Below are positions 14,472 through 15,845 of a stretch of 15,845 bases of DNA, piece after piece. Both the position numbers and the translations under genes were made by a program. The stretch lies in the NCBI GenBank assembly GCA_035273665.1, contig DATEOW010000098.1, positions 1 to 15,845 of the forward strand, written 5' to 3'. Within the stretch, counting starts at the first letter, position 1; the number at the start of each line of letters is the position of its first letter. The DNA comes from DATEEW01 sp035273665. GTDB lineage: Bacteria > Pseudomonadota > Gammaproteobacteria > Burkholderiales > SG8-39. The notes under the pieces are model-generated. The model was given only the letters and a program-made list of their open reading frames with translations, had not been told where the DNA came from and did no database searches.

Positions 14472-14991
14472 GCTGGTCGAGGAGACCGCAGAAGAGGCTG
14501 CCCGTCCGGCTGATAAATGCGATTTGCGCCATGCGTTGGGCGCTTATGCGACTGGGGTCGTTATCGTGAGCACATGCGATGCGTCCGGCGAGCCTGTTGG
14601 TATCACAGTCAATTCTTTCGCGTCGTTGTCATTGGACCCGCCGTTGGTGTTGTGGTCACTCAATGCCCAAAGCCCGAGCAGGCGGCATTTTGATGCGGCG
14701 CCATATTTCGCCATCAACGTCTTAACCGTGGACCAGGTGAGCCTGTCCCGCCGCTTTGCGACACGTCGGGCGCAGAAATTCGAGGATGTCCCGACCCGGC
14801 AAGGCTTAGGGGGCGTGCCGCTATTCGAAGGTAGCGCCGCGATCTTCCAGTGTCGCCGAGTCGCGCGGCATGAGGGCGGCGATCATGTGATTTACATCGG
14901 CGAAGTTCAGGCGCATGAGCACTTTCCAGATCGCGCTCCCTTGGTATTTCACGCCGGCCATTATCGCCATCTTGGGGCAGCCATCGACTGA
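14455..14991 (+). CDS. Flavin reductase-like, FMN-binding split-barrel protein
   Basis: The 178-residue protein matches the flavin reductase domain family, the small component that supplies reduced FMN or FAD to two-component monooxygenases. Signatures are ALGAYATGVVIVST (27-40), ITVNSFASLSLDPPLVLWSL (50-69), which binds flavin, and the end DHVIYIGEVQ plus PLVFHAGHYRHLG. The first 20 residues are acidic and lie outside the domain. No oxygenase partner gene is in the window, so the physiological partner is unknown. GGGAAG abuts the ATG, and the 17-base overlap with the upstream gene suggests coupling. A hairpin about 20 bases after the stop may end the transcript. Confidence 0.88.
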   Translation: MKTTTELVEETAEEAARPADKCDLRHALGAYATGVVIVSTCDASGEPVGITVNSFASLSLDPPLVLWSLNAQSPSRRHFDAAPYFAINVLTVDQVSLSRRFATRRAQKFEDVPTRQGLGGVPLFEGSAAIFQCRRVARHEGGDHVIYIGEVQAHEHFPDRAPLVFHAGHYRHLGAAID

Positions 14992-15011
14992 GCGAATTGA
15001 AGGGGCAAGAC

Positions 15012-15036
15012 GAGCGTTCCGCATGGCGCAACGCTC
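15012..15036 (+). terminator. Hairpin after the flavin-reductase gene, possible terminator
   Basis: GAGCGTT and AACGCTC form a perfect 7-bp stem, and GC/GC pairs can extend it inside the loop. It starts 20 bases after the stop codon. There is no T tract after it, so it may work only as an RNA 3' end stabiliser or a weak terminator. Confidence 0.35.
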
Positions 15037-15056
15037 CTATGTAAAGTTGACTTAAA

Positions 15057-15073
15057 GGTGGGCCTCCCCCACC
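15057..15073 (+). repeat. Short GC-rich inverted repeat in the gcl leader
   Basis: GGTGGG and CCCACC are separated by five bases. It sits just after TTGACT (15047-15052), which resembles a -35 element, though no good -10 follows at the right distance. If that promoter were real, the repeat would lie between its -35 and -10 regions. Confidence 0.35.
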
Positions 15074-15103
15074 ATTCGCGCCTACGCAGATTTCATCGTT
15101 TCA

Positions 15104-15140
15104 CTATCCGGAATTAACGATTTACGCGCGTACCGGATAG
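15104..15140. promoter_or_regulatory. Long-spaced inverted repeat, candidate operator for gcl
   Basis: CTATCCGG and CCGGATAG are perfect 8-bp arms around 21 bases. The spacer ends in a second palindrome, TACGCGCGTA (15123-15132). The repeat is centred about 83 bases before the gcl start. It could bind a dimeric regulator of glyoxylate metabolism, or fold as RNA. Confidence 0.4.
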
Positions 15141-15148
15141 CCGAAACA

Positions 15149-15176
15149 CGAGGCTGGTTTTAGCAACCGAGCCTCG
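15149..15176 (+). promoter_or_regulatory. Strong leader hairpin before gcl, attenuator or terminator-like
   Basis: CGAGGCT-GGTT pairs with AACC-g-AGCCTCG: 11 base pairs with one bulged G and a five-base loop (TTAGC). TCTTCAGATTTACTTT follows, moderately rich in T. It ends 16 bases before the gcl ribosome binding site (AAGGAG, 15193-15198). It may act as an attenuator, or as the 3' end of a small RNA encoded in the gap. Confidence 0.5.
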
Positions 15177-15204
15177 TCTTCAGATTTACTTTAAGGAGTT
15201 CTTT

Positions 15205-15845
15205 ATGGCCAAGATGACTGCAATAGAGGCCGCTGTCAGAGTGATGGAACTGGAAGGTATCGATCAAGCTTTCGGTATTCCCGGTGCAGCAATCAATCCC
15301 CTGTACAACGCAATGCAAAAGCGCGGCAGCATTGCCCATGTTCTGGCGCGCCATATGGAAGGCGTCTCGCATATGGCCGAAGGCTATACGCGCACCAAGG
15401 CGGGCAACATCGGCGTGGCCATCGGCACTTCCGGTCCAGCGGGAACGGACATGATCACCGGCCTGTATTCCGCTCAAGCCGACTCGATCCCCATTCTTTG
15501 CATTACCGGCCAGGCGCCTCGCGCGCGCCTGTACAAGGAAGATTTCCAGGCCGTGGACATTGAATCGATCGCGCGGCCGGTGACGAAATGGGCTGTGACG
15601 GTCCGTGAACCTGCCCTCGTACCGCGCGCATTCCAACAGGCTTTCCACCTGATGCGTTCGGGCCGCATGGGTCCGGTTCTTATTGACCTGCCCTTCGATG
15701 TGCAGATGGGCGAGATCGAATTCGATCCTGACACCTATTCCCCGTTGCCGGTTTATAAACCCGCGGCGAACCGGGCGCAGATCGAAAAAGCGCTCGACAT
15801 GATGAACGAGTCGAACTTCCCCTTGATCGTCTCCGGCGGCGGCGT
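15205..15845 (+). CDS. gcl: Glyoxylate carboligase (partial, 5' part)
   Basis: This gene encodes a thiamin-diphosphate-dependent enzyme that joins two glyoxylate molecules into tartronate semialdehyde and CO2, the entry to the glycerate pathway of glycolate, glyoxylate or allantoin use. The first 213 residues are present and remain open to the window end; the full enzyme is about 590 residues. MAKMTAIEAA, GIPGAAINPLYNAM, HMAEGYTR, GTSGPAGTDMITGLYSA, SIPILCITGQAPRARLYKEDFQAVDIE and FHLMRSGRMGPVLIDLPFDVQ match E. coli Gcl closely. AAGGAG six bases before ATG fixes the start. Residue 51 is Met, where E. coli has the unusual Val51 in place of the catalytic Glu of other ThDP enzymes. It follows a structured leader and likely has its own regulation. 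Confidence 0.95.
   Translation, partial: MAKMTAIEAAVRVMELEGIDQAFGIPGAAINPLYNAMQKRGSIAHVLARHMEGVSHMAEGYTRTKAGNIGVAIGTSGPAGTDMITGLYSAQADSIPILCITGQAPRARLYKEDFQAVDIESIARPVTKWAVTVREPALVPRAFQQAFHLMRSGRMGPVLIDLPFDVQMGEIEFDPDTYSPLPVYKPAANRAQIEKALDMMNESNFPLIVSGGG

Noticed and set aside
14998..15012. GAAGGGGCAAG resembles the conserved core of the glycine riboswitch, tempting before a gcl gene.
   Set aside because: The other conserved parts (GGAGAG at the start of P1, CTCTCAGG after the core, and the second aptamer) are absent; taken as chance.

Overview
The window looks like chromosomal DNA of a Gram-negative proteobacterium. It encodes a PEP-CTERM surface protein, an OmpA-type lipoprotein, a Gcl of the Escherichia/Burkholderia type, PhnN and a YHS-type copper ATPase. 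This mixture fits a betaproteobacterium best, but that is inference from family distribution, not a measured placement. No tRNA, rRNA, CRISPR array, transposase or integrase gene is visible.

Region 1 (1 to about 1530, perhaps to 3000) is accessory DNA. Four small, unrelated, same-strand genes (membrane, membrane, exported, zinc finger) are separated by short segments that resemble integron attC recombination sites. Their left boxes resemble GCCTAAC and their right boxes read GTTAGGC or GTTGGGC. Three of the four reading frames stop inside the left box. This looks like the inner or distal part of a mobile gene-cassette array whose integrase would lie to the left of the window. A VOC-fold protein, an unknown membrane-anchored protein and a DUF3144 protein follow. 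No convincing attC separates these three, so the right edge of the array is uncertain.

Region 2 (3075-6958) holds a PEP-CTERM sorted protein on the minus strand. It is divergent from a copper-translocating P-type ATPase, with a perfect inverted repeat between them. An OmpA-like, glycine-zipper lipoprotein follows. A strong, probably bidirectional terminator ends that gene and the convergent gene after it.

Region 3 (7003-14113) holds lipid or phosphoester enzymes and signalling. On the minus strand are a fused phospholipase D / VTT membrane protein, a YbhP-like phosphodiesterase and an orphan CHASE3-PAS histidine kinase. On the plus strand, between them, is a likely operon of three genes: an unknown acidic protein, a Tnr3-like Nudix hydrolase (family linked to clearing damaged thiamin diphosphate) and PhnN (ribose 1,5-bisphosphate kinase, making PRPP) with no C-P lyase genes in sight.

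Region 4 (14190-15845) holds a small two-helix membrane protein that overlaps a flavin-reductase gene. A 213-base leader with four consecutive inverted repeats follows, then the start of glyoxylate carboligase (gcl), cut by the window end. The gcl product carries Met where E. coli Gcl has its unusual Val51. No stretch longer than about 215 bases lacks a gene.
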